From: Prochlorococcus sp. HOT208_60m_813O14
GTDB lineage: Bacteria; Cyanobacteriota; Cyanobacteriia; PCC-6307; Cyanobiaceae
Direction: 5' to 3'
DNA: 62,428 nucleotides
NCBI GenBank assembly: GCA_002025945.1
Contig: MWOO01000144.1
Span: 1 to 62,428, forward strand
Shown here one piece after another: positions 46,101 to 52,312 of this stretch (its first letter is position 1; every line of letters begins with the position of its first letter). The notes beneath the pieces were generated by a model. It was not told where the DNA came from. It ran no database searches and saw only the letters and a list, made by a program, of their open reading frames with translations. Made by a program: the position numbers and the translations under genes.

Positions 46101-47750
46101 ATCATTATTAGAAGGATCACTAACTATTACTACAGGATCACTATATGTTTTGTTTAAAGTTACCGTCTGCCATTCTTCTGTTAAAGATAAAGATCCATAT
46201 TCTGCCTGCAGGACTTTTGTGAAATTTGTCGGAGTAGAGGCAAAAGATAAAGTCCCAGTCCCATACAATTTGAAATCTGATGATCCAATTGGAGATCCTG
46301 CTATTGCTCCAGAATAAGTTGAATTTGTACTTTGATTAACAGAAATATCTCCTGATGTACTGTTTATGCTATTGGGATTGATTCTTATTTGACCACTTCC
46401 TGTAAGTCCATCAGGGGCTGTTATAACTAAGCCACCTGAGCCACTATCTATAGCGCTATTAACAATGACTTGGCTTGCTGCGGTTAAAGTTAATGTTCCA
46501 GAACTACTAGAGTAATTTAAATCGGAACCTATCGTAATATCACCATCTCCACTCCCTGAACAACCACTATATGGATCAGAAGAACATGTTGTACTTATTT
46601 CTACATCTCCACTTGCGAGTGCATTAACCAATGCTGTCGCAACAGTACTAGTGACGACATAATCTTCTGGATCTAAAAGCCATTTTCCTGGGCTTCCAAA
46701 AATTGAACCCATACTTACTGAAATATTTTCTCCAATAACTAAATTCGCACCAGAGGTTTCTATCCTTCCTCCATCTCCACTCAATACGCCTCCATCAACC
46801 TTGAAGGTTCCAGAGACGACGGTGGATGAAAACGGATTTTTTATATCACTCCAAATTACAATTTCTCCCCCATTCCCATGATCTTTAGCAGATGCATTAA
46901 TAAAAACGTCTTCTCCTATTTCTGTATAAACCGCTTGTCTGATATAAGGATTTGAATTCTGCCAACTTCCTCCAATTTGAATTAAGCCTCCTAACTGTTC
47001 ACCTTGGGAAATAAGTTTTGAAGAGCCTTCTATTTTTATCTCTTTACCTGATACTGTTATCTCTCCACCATTATTTTGAGTGGTTTTAATAGTTGTATCT
47101 TTAATTGCAACATTTCCATCTAATGCATCTATGTAGAGGTTCTCATCAATAGATACATTTATACCTGATAATGAAATATTGCTTATTTTATTTGGATTAG
47201 ATTGCGTGTATTTAAAACCCTCTTTATTTATTAAAGGATTTGAACCCATTTTATTTAGGTGATATTTTCTATTACTAAAAACATCAAAAACTCCATTTGA
47301 AAAATGTAATGAGTTTGCAGTGCTTAAATGAAGTTGAGAAGTATTTATAAAATCTGCACCATTACCAATATTTATTCCTCCCGGAGAAACCCAAAATAAA
47401 TTACCTTTTTCAGATAATGATATTGGTTTATTTATAAAGCTTCCTTTTGATGAAGATACTCCAACAATTACATTTTTGTAGTTCTCATTTTTAAAGAGGA
47501 CACTATTTATTGAACCTCTAGTATCAAAAGAATTAAATCGATGAAAGATATTGGCATCATTTTTATCTCCTCCAGAAACTATACAATTTCCAGTTATACA
47601 ATTACCACCTTTTATTCCATTAATTATTGTTGAAGATTGAATTTTTTTATCTAAATTTATTTCTGCAAAACTTGCTGGAGCGTAGTTAATTAAAAGACCT
47701 AGTAAAAATAAATAATAAGGAGTATATTTTTGCTTTAGATTATAAATCAT
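43200..47750 (-). CDS. Secreted TpsA-type protein with C-terminal CHAT protease domain
   Basis: A 1516-aa protein in modules. Signal peptide 1-29 (ASFA cleavage). Filamentous-haemagglutinin N-terminal (TPS) domain about 30-165 with NIFHRFNSFD and SPGGINIGNG. Beta-helix region about 185-510. Three related 70-90-residue H-type-lectin-like repeats at about 520-600, 620-695 and 715-780. Ser/Gly/acidic low-complexity linker about 780-1045. A helical region follows, then the CHAT domain about 1200-1516 with His1354 (HIATHAEF) and Cys1399 (VVFSACRTALGD), the caspase-like dyad, ending FFWAGIELMG. The TPS domain implies export through the divergent TpsB. The target is unknown. It heads the DUF928-cyclase operon. 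Confidence 0.93.
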   Translation of the reverse strand: MIYNLKQKYTPYYLFLLGLLINYAPASFAEINLDKKIQSSTIINGIKGGNCITGNCIVSGGDKNDANIFHRFNSFDTRGSINSVLFKNENYKNVIVGVSSSKGSFINKPISLSEKGNLFWVSPGGINIGNGADFINTSQLHLSTANSLHFSNGVFDVFSNRKYHLNKMGSNPLINKEGFKYTQSNPNKISNISLSGINVSIDENLYIDALDGNVAIKDTTIKTTQNNGGEITVSGKEIKIEGSSKLISQGEQLGGLIQIGGSWQNSNPYIRQAVYTEIGEDVFINASAKDHGNGGEIVIWSDIKNPFSSTVVSGTFKVDGGVLSGDGGRIETSGANLVIGENISVSMGSIFGSPGKWLLDPEDYVVTSTVATALVNALASGDVEISTTCSSDPYSGCSGSGDGDITIGSDLNYSSSSGTLTLTAASQVIVNSAIDSGSGGLVITAPDGLTGSGQIRINPNSINSTSGDISVNQSTNSTYSGAIAGSPIGSSDFKLYGTGTLSFASTPTNFTKVLQAEYGSLSLTEEWQTVTLNKTYSDPVVIVSDPSNNDTDSVTTRIKNVNSTSFQIKIDEPEAHEGTHQTETASYFVGEAGNYEMSDGTKITLGTVSSNDLISNAHESTFNIGSSLTNPAVFTQVQTTNDSNWVVTRVRNVTSTTFVLGLQEQESFYHDGHGEETIGYLAIEKGSNKSNGSHTIDVGETSNSYTHSIGSQSFGTTFSATPALIVKMATRDGADTSNVRTTSISDSSFSAYIDEESSRDSEQNHTSEALYYLAFLSPSNTSSGILGFAPAPKSPAPTSSGGSSSASSRGSSSSTTRVSAGNAAKSFLLGIKIKPPKLSAFSPQGPEPRRSGGTGTSSLAFNPSSAGRRGSASPGSSSSSSSTMRVSAGGNIAPPKSIGGQGVRVSLELDSSQGMGDSSSPANPSSGASSPSSSEGGGSSSGGGRKSKSSKSGSKNSTSDLGGDGDNSSSSDSGGDSSSSEEKDSNKNKSEPSDEKTSSDESSSDESGEEKSSDEESSSSEKAGEKDSKPSRVAGDRNKKDKESSNEIIDQARRIAFAKVPNKEVLANLNKFMNRNITNTIDVLNLDKSLNSGTNLIDVQRKIKIAKSKIKNTSSLSKLFYGEKLFASNSQSLRSNTSKIFFEKNLYEPAVMHLRFTKAAGKTTTENTDSFLDVTLIPSEGEVIGKRVELSMKEFGKNLGLLYSQLSRQENLNVELESSPSRVLNNIIFESIKPDLERLKVTTLLISADRGLQAIPYAALHDGENYFGDSYAFSLTPSLGLTDISVSDSEDKKLLAIGASEFRELAPLPLVEQELSKIGGTKSKEIVFNKEFTPESFFEKAIQEKYDTIHIATHAEFKPGGPNASRLFSGTTPITLDNFSILRKGRIGNPLDLVVFSACRTALGDPETELGFSGLALQAGAKSAIGTLWYVDDVMTSAYFVQMYKFLDLGIPKAEAMQLTRRLFAQKLITLEDNKLIGFNNLPLLENLNLSQKRLIKNGLNNPFFWAGIELMGSPW
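44616..45413 (-). repeat. Low-complexity Ser/Gly/acidic linker coding region
   Basis: Codes for residues about 780-1045 of the CHAT protein. It is dominated by Ser with Gly, Pro, Asp, Glu and Lys runs (SSGGSSSASSRG, SSSSSSSTMRVSAGG, then alternating acidic and SSDE blocks). Two copies of a TxRVSAG motif occur near residues 806 and 884. The opposite strand shows a false acidic ORF because of this composition. Confidence 0.85.
45411..46193 (-). repeat. Three tandem H-lectin-like repeats in the CHAT protein
   Basis: Residues about 520-780. Each unit has the order: a DPVV/NPAV/TPAL-type strand, a TRI/TRV/VRT strand, a (V)NSTSF / VTSTTF / ISDSSF turn, an acidic EPEA/EQES/EESS loop, and a closing aromatic strand (SYFVG, GYLAI, YYLAF). 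The pattern resembles H-type lectin (discoidin-agglutinin) domains. The assignment is inference from the pattern. Confidence 0.6.
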
Positions 47751-47833
47751 TTAAGCAAGTATTCTTACTTAGACACATATTAAATATATTAGTCATATTC
47801 AAATAATTTGCCGTTAAATTATAGGAAATACAC
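47751..47833. promoter_or_regulatory. Divergent promoter region between CHAT gene and TpsB gene
   Basis: An 83-bp AT-rich gap that must hold promoters for both diverging genes. An AGGA ribosome site precedes the TpsB TTG start by about 8 nt; no such site is seen for the CHAT ATG. No clear palindromic operator is visible. Confidence 0.5.
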
Positions 47834-49534
47834 TTGCTATCAAAGAGATTGTTTTTATTTCTTCCTGAAATATTGATTGCTGTGCAACCTAGACCTGTAG
47901 ATCTCCCTTTGAAATCCCCCTTTGAAGATAGAAGAAAAAATAACAATGAGTCTCAAGATTTAAAAATAGAAGGTATAAAAATAAACGAAGAAGAAAATAT
48001 TAAAATTGATGTTGAAGGGATTATTGATATTGAGGATTTAAAATGGCTCCCAAAGATAATTGGTGAAGATATTCCTTATAGCAAAAATGAATTGAAAGAT
48101 ATTTTAAAAGATTGTAAAGAGGATGAAATAGCTACAACTTTAAATTCTTGTGCTTCTAGATTAACAGCAGTTTTAATCCAAGATGGCTACGTAAATAGCA
48201 GAGTTTATACAATTATTGATGAGGAGAATGGGACTCTAGAAGTAATAATGGGAAAGGTTGTTGAATTAACTGTTAAAAGTGATAATCCAATAATAAGAGA
48301 GCGTGCTTTTTTAAAACTGAAGGGTTTAATTGGGAAAACCTTATATACACCGGAGCTTGAGAAAAAGTTTGCAGAGGTAAGAAATATTAAAAATGTTGGC
48401 CAAATATCAGGAAATCTTGGCAGATTAGGTAGTGATCCAACAAAGGCAGTTCTAAATCTAACTGTCGATTATATGCCATCAAAATGGCAAAGAGAATTTA
48501 GTCTTAGAAATGACGGAAGCTCTGGTACTGGACAGTGGAGAAATATGGGAACTTTTGTTAAAACTGACATCCTAAAAAAAGGTGACACATTTATTGGAAT
48601 GGTAGAGATTAATAATGATCAAGATATTGAAATTGGTTCTCAAACCTATTCAGGAACATATACTTTCCCTCTTAAAAATGGCTTTAGCTCAACAAACTCA
48701 CTTTCTTATAGCAGGTCTGATTTTGTTGAATTTGAAGATGATTTAAAAACGATGAGATTTGATTCGTTTACTTTACTTTTTCAGGTAGATAAATCTTTAA
48801 TAGAAAAGCCAAATAAAAATCTAAGCTCATCTTTTGGATTGAATATTAGTAATTCTGAAAGTTTTTTAACAGGGGTAAGAACCTCTTTATCAGCTGGATC
48901 TAGTCCAGAAGGTTACGTCAGGACAGGCCATTTAAAGGCAAGTTTAAATTATGCTTTAATTGGTGAATCTATTTTAAATTCTGGAAATATTTCATTTCAG
49001 CAAGGGATCGCAGGAATAAGTGAAAGCTTTCAATTAACAGATTTTGCGGCAAATGGTATTTACCCTGGAGAATCAAGAGCACTAGGTGTAAGTAGTTCTC
49101 TTGTTTGGACATTAAGTAATAATTTAGGATTAAATTTAAATTCTTCTGCTCAAGTTGCCTTAAATCCCTTGATAAGTGGAATGAGCTTTGGCGTCGGCGG
49201 GAGTTCAGGTTTAAAAGGATTACCTAAAAGTGTTACTGGAGGAGATAGTGGATGGTTAAGTGATGTGGAATTGGTTTTTACTCCTTGGGCTAAAGAAACA
49301 AAAGCGATTCAAGTTTTACCCTTTTTAGGATTTGGTGAGGTGGTAACTGATGTTCAAAATACAATTACCAAGGATTCTGCAGGGTCTTATGGATTACTTC
49401 TAAGATATATAAATTCTAATAATGTATTTGAAATTGGGTTGGCAAATTTTATTAAGACAGAAGACAATACAGGAACTTGGAATAATTGGATGTTAGGAGA
49501 TGGAATATTTTCTAATCTGAAATTCACTTTCTAA
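47834..49534 (+). CDS. Two-partner-secretion outer-membrane pore (TpsB, ShlB/FhaC type)
   Basis: A 566-aa Omp85-superfamily transporter starting at TTG 47834, with a short hydrophobic export signal (SKRLFLFLPEILIAVQP). POTRA-like repeats (about 45-145 and 148-215, including TLEVIMGKVVEL) precede a 16-strand barrel (about 218-566) ending in KFTF. The lid-loop motif VRG(Y/F) of FhaC appears as GLKG at 459-462. It is divergent from the CHAT/TPS substrate gene, the expected TpsA-TpsB pairing, and should secrete that protein across the outer membrane. Confidence 0.9.
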   Translation: MLSKRLFLFLPEILIAVQPRPVDLPLKSPFEDRRKNNNESQDLKIEGIKINEEENIKIDVEGIIDIEDLKWLPKIIGEDIPYSKNELKDILKDCKEDEIATTLNSCASRLTAVLIQDGYVNSRVYTIIDEENGTLEVIMGKVVELTVKSDNPIIRERAFLKLKGLIGKTLYTPELEKKFAEVRNIKNVGQISGNLGRLGSDPTKAVLNLTVDYMPSKWQREFSLRNDGSSGTGQWRNMGTFVKTDILKKGDTFIGMVEINNDQDIEIGSQTYSGTYTFPLKNGFSSTNSLSYSRSDFVEFEDDLKTMRFDSFTLLFQVDKSLIEKPNKNLSSSFGLNISNSESFLTGVRTSLSAGSSPEGYVRTGHLKASLNYALIGESILNSGNISFQQGIAGISESFQLTDFAANGIYPGESRALGVSSSLVWTLSNNLGLNLNSSAQVALNPLISGMSFGVGGSSGLKGLPKSVTGGDSGWLSDVELVFTPWAKETKAIQVLPFLGFGEVVTDVQNTITKDSAGSYGLLLRYINSNNVFEIGLANFIKTEDNTGTWNNWMLGDGIFSNLKFTF

Positions 49535-49553
49535 CAAAAATTTGAAAGACATT

Positions 49554-49871
49554 ATGATTAATTTTTTAGATAAATTAATACCCTTAGTTCTTGGACATTT
49601 TGTAGCTGATTTTGCAATTCAAACAGATACAGTAGCTTTAAATAAATGTCCAAAAAATAAATCTAAGATTAGTTGGGTATGGTGGATGACAGGCCATGTT
49701 TCTATTCATGGGTTAATAGTATATTTTTTAACCGGTTCTTCCTTAATTGCACTTTTGGAAGCTTTATTTCATTTTTACATTGACTTTTTGAAATGTATTG
49801 GGAAGTTTAATTTGTTAGTTGATCAAATTCTACATATATCATGTAAGTGCCTTTGGGTTTTTTTGATCTAG
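49554..49871 (+). CDS. DUF3307-family membrane protein
   Basis: A 105-aa protein (ATG 49554 chosen; an upstream ATG-less extension exists). The pattern is LVLGHFVADFAIQTDTVALNK, then a HVSIHGLIVYF helix and a LFHFYIDFLK helix, which is the DUF3307 signature with His/Asp residues in membrane segments. This family occurs in bacteria and phages and its function is unknown. It begins 20 nt after the TpsB stop and may share its transcript. Confidence 0.72.
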   Translation: MINFLDKLIPLVLGHFVADFAIQTDTVALNKCPKNKSKISWVWWMTGHVSIHGLIVYFLTGSSLIALLEALFHFYIDFLKCIGKFNLLVDQILHISCKCLWVFLI

Positions 49872-49929
49872 TTTAGTTTTCTAAAATTAGAGCTTATTTT
49901 TTTATTTTTATTAAGTGTTTAAATAATTT

Positions 49930-50211
49930 ATGGCTTTTTTAGTTTTTATGATTTTGATGATTTTCATTCTTTTATATTTTTTATTGAGAATTTATAAATT
50001 TTTAAAGAAGAAATTAATCAAAAATTTTTTTTATGAGCCAGGAATCAATGAGGAAAAATTTAATCCTGATATAAGCACAGATAATTGGGATCTACACAAA
50101 CTTAGATTAGAAAAATTTAGAAGATCACAATATAAGGGATTAACTTTTTTTGTAAGTTCAGAAAATAGAATTTACTATCTTTCTGAGGAAGGGCATAAAG
50201 TTTATTGCTAA
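49930..50211 (+). CDS. 93-aa membrane-anchored protein, unknown
   Basis: One N-terminal membrane helix (residues 2-22) then a soluble part (WDLHKLRLEKFRRSQYKGLTFFVSSENRIYYLSEEGHKVYC) that looks like a small beta-rich domain. It lies 58 nt behind the DUF3307 gene. No family recognised. Confidence 0.6.
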   Translation: MAFLVFMILMIFILLYFLLRIYKFLKKKLIKNFFYEPGINEEKFNPDISTDNWDLHKLRLEKFRRSQYKGLTFFVSSENRIYYLSEEGHKVYC

Positions 50212-50263
50212 CATGAGAAATTGATTTATAAATAGGAAAAGCCGATAGAAATTAATAATATTA

Positions 50264-50515
50264 ATGAAGTATTTATTTTTATTATCAGAAAAATTCTACA
50301 GGTTTATCGAATGGGAGTGGAATACCTTAAAAAATCTAAGAAGAACAAAAAGAAAGAATTTTTTTTTAAGAGGATCATTTGCTTTATTTAGTTTATTCTC
50401 TATTCTTTTTTTAATATTTTCGCCTCCTATTGCTTTTGGAATGTTATTTGGTGAGGGATTAAAATTTAGTATTTTTTTTATTTGGATATGGATTTTAAAT
50501 TTAAAGTTTTTTTGA
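50264..50515 (+). CDS. 83-aa membrane protein, unknown
   Basis: A basic, aromatic N-terminal half (FYRFIEWEWNTLKNLRRTKRKNFFLRG) followed by two hydrophobic helices. No signal peptidase site. It lies in a string of tiny membrane-protein genes and is of unknown function. Confidence 0.5.
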   Translation: MKYLFLLSEKFYRFIEWEWNTLKNLRRTKRKNFFLRGSFALFSLFSILFLIFSPPIAFGMLFGEGLKFSIFFIWIWILNLKFF

Positions 50516-50573
50516 AAATGTATAACTAATTTCCCGCGATTATTTAAAATTAAGAATATAAAAAGTTTACCCT

Positions 50574-50789
50574 ATGCCAAAAATATTCAAACAAAATAAG
50601 TTCGCTTTGTTGGGAGCAAATATATTAATAATCTTACTATGGGTAACTATATCTTCCTTTTTGATAAATTTATTTCAAAGTGAAAATGCCCCATTTTATA
50701 TATATAAAATTTCTTTTTTAATCAGATTTCTCCCTCCTATTTGGGTTACATGGTTCCTATGGATAAAAAGAGGTGGTTTAAAAAGATAA
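50574..50789 (+). CDS. 71-aa membrane protein, unknown
   Basis: Two predicted helices (about 12-33 and 48-65) joined by a short polar loop, with positively charged ends (MPKIFKQNK, KRGGLKR). No family recognised. A terminator lies about 95 nt downstream. Confidence 0.5.
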   Translation: MPKIFKQNKFALLGANILIILLWVTISSFLINLFQSENAPFYIYKISFLIRFLPPIWVTWFLWIKRGGLKR

Positions 50790-50883
50790 ATAACAAAAGC
50801 ATTTTTACGGATTTACTATAAAAACATATCAGTTAAAATCTGTGAGCTTACTTGAAATTTTCATGTAAGAATTAGGTAATTGA

Positions 50884-50922
50884 GAGATTGTTTTTAGCTA
50901 AGAAACAATCTCTTTTTTTTTT
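50884..50922 (+). terminator. Rho-independent terminator
   Basis: GAGATTGTTT / AAACAATCTC 10-bp stem with a 9-nt loop followed by a run of T. It ends the plus-strand small-gene string. Confidence 0.9.
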
Positions 50923-50938
50923 ACAAATATTTTTTCTC

Positions 50939-50977
50939 ATAAAAAAGTGTTTGTCAGTATCCCTATTGACAAACACT
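50939..50977 (-). terminator. Terminator of the hli operon
   Basis: AGTGTTTGTCA / TGACAAACACT 11-bp stem; on the minus strand it is followed by TTTTTT. It lies just past the stop of the last minus-strand gene of the hli cluster. Confidence 0.88.
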
Positions 50978-50999
50978 CATGACGATCAATTTTTAAAAA

Positions 51000-51179
51000 T
51001 TAAACAGGCAATCTATTATCAATTTCCACTACTCCAGAATCCATAAGACGGCCGATTTTAATAACTAAAGCCATATCTAGCCTTGAAAATTCAGATTGAT
51101 GGTTAGTTATCCAATCAAGTTCAGAAAGAGTTATTACGCCTAAAGTATTTACTTTAAGAAAAAGTAAGCCTAAATTCAT
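51000..51179 (-). CDS. 59-aa protein of the hli cluster, unknown
   Basis: MNLGLLFLKVNTLGVITLSE..., 59 residues, ATG 51179 to TAA 51000. It is soluble and helical with no chlorophyll-binding motif. The start lies 1 nt past the stop of the adjacent hli gene, so it is probably co-translated. The content (ITLSELDWITNHQSEFSRLDMALVIKIGRL) suggests a small regulatory or scaffold helix bundle; no family recognised. Confidence 0.65.
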   Translation of the reverse strand: MNLGLLFLKVNTLGVITLSELDWITNHQSEFSRLDMALVIKIGRLMDSGVVEIDNRLPV

Positions 51180-51180
51180 T

Positions 51181-51309
51181 TTAAAAGATTCCTGGGATTA
51201 TCCAACCGAATAGGCCATAATTTACAACTAATGCAAATAAGCCCATCATTGCCATTCTCCCATTAGTTCTCTCGGCGTTTTGCCAATAAGTTGTTTTTGA
51301 ATTTTCCAT
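51181..51309 (-). CDS. hli: High-light-inducible protein (single-helix)
   Basis: A 42-aa Hli protein. The helix core ERTNGRMAMMGLFALVVNYGLFG carries the E-x-x-NGR-x-AM-x-G chlorophyll-binding motif of the LHC superfamily, and it ends IIPGIF. Hli proteins bind chlorophyll and carotenoid in thylakoids and protect photosystem assembly under high light. Part of a three-hli operon. Confidence 0.9.
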   Translation of the reverse strand: MENSKTTYWQNAERTNGRMAMMGLFALVVNYGLFGWIIPGIF

Positions 51310-51345
51310 TTTTTCTAATTTGTAAAATTGTTAAATAGTAAGTTT

Positions 51346-51606
51346 TTAAACGAAACCAGGAATTATTTGACCTGTTGTTAGATATGCTCCAACAGCAGCA
51401 ATTAAACCAAGCATTGCGAATCTGCCGTTAAGAGTTTCAGCAACAACTTTTTCTTTCTCGATTGTTTTGACTTTTTTGTTTGTGTTTTTCATTTGATTAA
51501 ATGATGAATAGTTTAAATTTTCGTTTTGAAATTGCTTGGTTAGATAAGCAACGAGGATGGCTGTAAAGAATACAATTACGGCTAAGAAACCTGAAAGTGG
51601 ACTCAT
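51346..51606 (-). CDS. hli: Two-helix Hli-related protein
   Basis: From ATG 51606 the product is 86 aa: an N-terminal membrane helix (PLSGFLAVIVFFTAILVAYL), a polar linker and a C-terminal Hli helix with ETLNGRFAMLGLIAAVGAYL and ending IIPGFV. The start codon overlaps the stop of the preceding hli gene (TAATG), favouring coupled translation of the long form. An internal ATG at 51492 would give a 48-aa conventional Hli. Neither start has a strong ribosome site, so both products are possible. Confidence 0.8.
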   Translation of the reverse strand: MSPLSGFLAVIVFFTAILVAYLTKQFQNENLNYSSFNQMKNTNKKVKTIEKEKVVAETLNGRFAMLGLIAAVGAYLTTGQIIPGFV

Positions 51607-51812
51607 TAAAAAATGCCAGGAATAATTTGTCCAGTTGAAACGTAAGCACCAACTAATGCAACAAGGCCAATCATTGCCCAACGACCATTAACTTTTTCTG
51701 CATTTTGTGGGTAGCTGTCGTATGAAACAGACTCATCTATGTAAGGACGTGTCTCAGTAGGAAACATGTTCTGTCTGCCGCCTGATTCAGTAGTAACGTT
51801 TGAATTAGCCAT
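51606..51812 (-). CDS. hli: High-light-inducible protein with long N-terminal tail
   Basis: A 68-aa Hli with a polar N-terminal half (TESGGRQNMFPTETRPYIDESVSYDSYPQ) and the motif EKVNGRWAMIGLVALVGAYVSTGQ, ending IIPGIF. ATG 51812 is chosen; an upstream in-frame ATG at 51917 would add an unlikely leader. It is the lead gene of the minus-strand hli operon, with HLR1-like repeats just upstream. Confidence 0.9.
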   Translation of the reverse strand: MANSNVTTESGGRQNMFPTETRPYIDESVSYDSYPQNAEKVNGRWAMIGLVALVGAYVSTGQIIPGIF

Positions 51813-51824
51813 TGAAATGATGTA

Positions 51825-51863
51825 ATTGTTAACTAATGTAACACTACTATTAACTAATGTAAA
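51825..51863 (-). promoter_or_regulatory. HLR1-like repeats before the hli operon
   Basis: On the minus strand, TTTACATT (51856-51863) and GTTACATT (51835-51842) both fit the HLR1 half-site (G/T)TTACA(T/A)(T/A). The second is followed after 2 nt by TTAACAAT (7 of 8 matches), the spacing of a full HLR1. The larger repeat TTACATTAGTTAA occurs twice, 21 bp apart. HLR1 is the binding site of the RpaB response regulator that controls hli genes in other cyanobacteria. Its closeness to the start codon (13 nt) is unusual. Confidence 0.55.
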
Positions 51864-52116
51864 GTATTTAGCCGAAATTAAGTGATTTTCAAGATAATTA
51901 TTACATAACTGTAGCATATCTGTTACAGATATAATTAAATAGTTGTTTTTTTGGCTTGCTACGCTTTACAGATTGGCTCGAAAACTATAAAGAGTTCAAT
52001 TTTTTATTTAAGTATTTATTTTTAAATCTTTAGAAAGATATCAATTTGGTAGAAAAAACTACATCATTCTGAAATTTGAATAATTAGTTTGTAGATATAA
52101 TTTATTTCACTTTATT
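51864..52116. other. Intergenic region between divergent hli genes
   Basis: About 250 bp of noncoding sequence (304 bp between the two start codons). It contains an imperfect palindrome CTGTA-N10-TACAG at 51909-51928 and AT-rich tracts that should hold the promoters of both hli units. No RNA gene is recognised. Confidence 0.5.
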
Positions 52117-52245
52117 ATGGAATTCGCAAAAAAAATCATGACCGAAAAAGCTGAAAAGCTTAATGGTAAAGCAGCAATGCTTGGAATGTTTGCTCTTGTA
52201 GGAGCCTACTATTTTACTGGTCAAATTCTTCCAGGTATTTTCTAG
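52117..52245 (+). CDS. hli: High-light-inducible protein (single-helix)
   Basis: A 42-aa Hli protein. The motif reads EKLNGKAAMLGMFALVGAYY, with Lys in place of the usual Arg of NGR, and the end is ILPGIF. The Arg normally forms an ion pair with Glu of a partner helix; Lys may preserve it. It is transcribed divergently from the other three hli genes and followed by its own terminator. Confidence 0.88.
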   Translation: MEFAKKIMTEKAEKLNGKAAMLGMFALVGAYYFTGQILPGIF

Positions 52246-52269
52246 TAAAAATCCTTTTTAAATTTTTTC

Positions 52270-52292
52270 AGGGCTTTATCAAGCCCTTTTTT
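52270..52292 (+). terminator. Terminator after hli
   Basis: AGGGCTT / AAGCCCT stem, 4-nt loop, then T6, 25 nt downstream of the hli stop. Confidence 0.88.
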
Positions 52293-52312
52293 AATTGATT
52301 ATTATTACCTTT

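Noticed and set aside
51813-51917. 35-residue N-terminal extension of the lead hli
   Set aside because: It runs through the HLR1-like repeats and lacks an Hli-like sequence; ATG 51812 is simpler.
51909-51928. CTGTA-N10-TACAG palindrome as an NtcA site
   Set aside because: NtcA sites need GTA-N8-TAC; the spacing here is 10.
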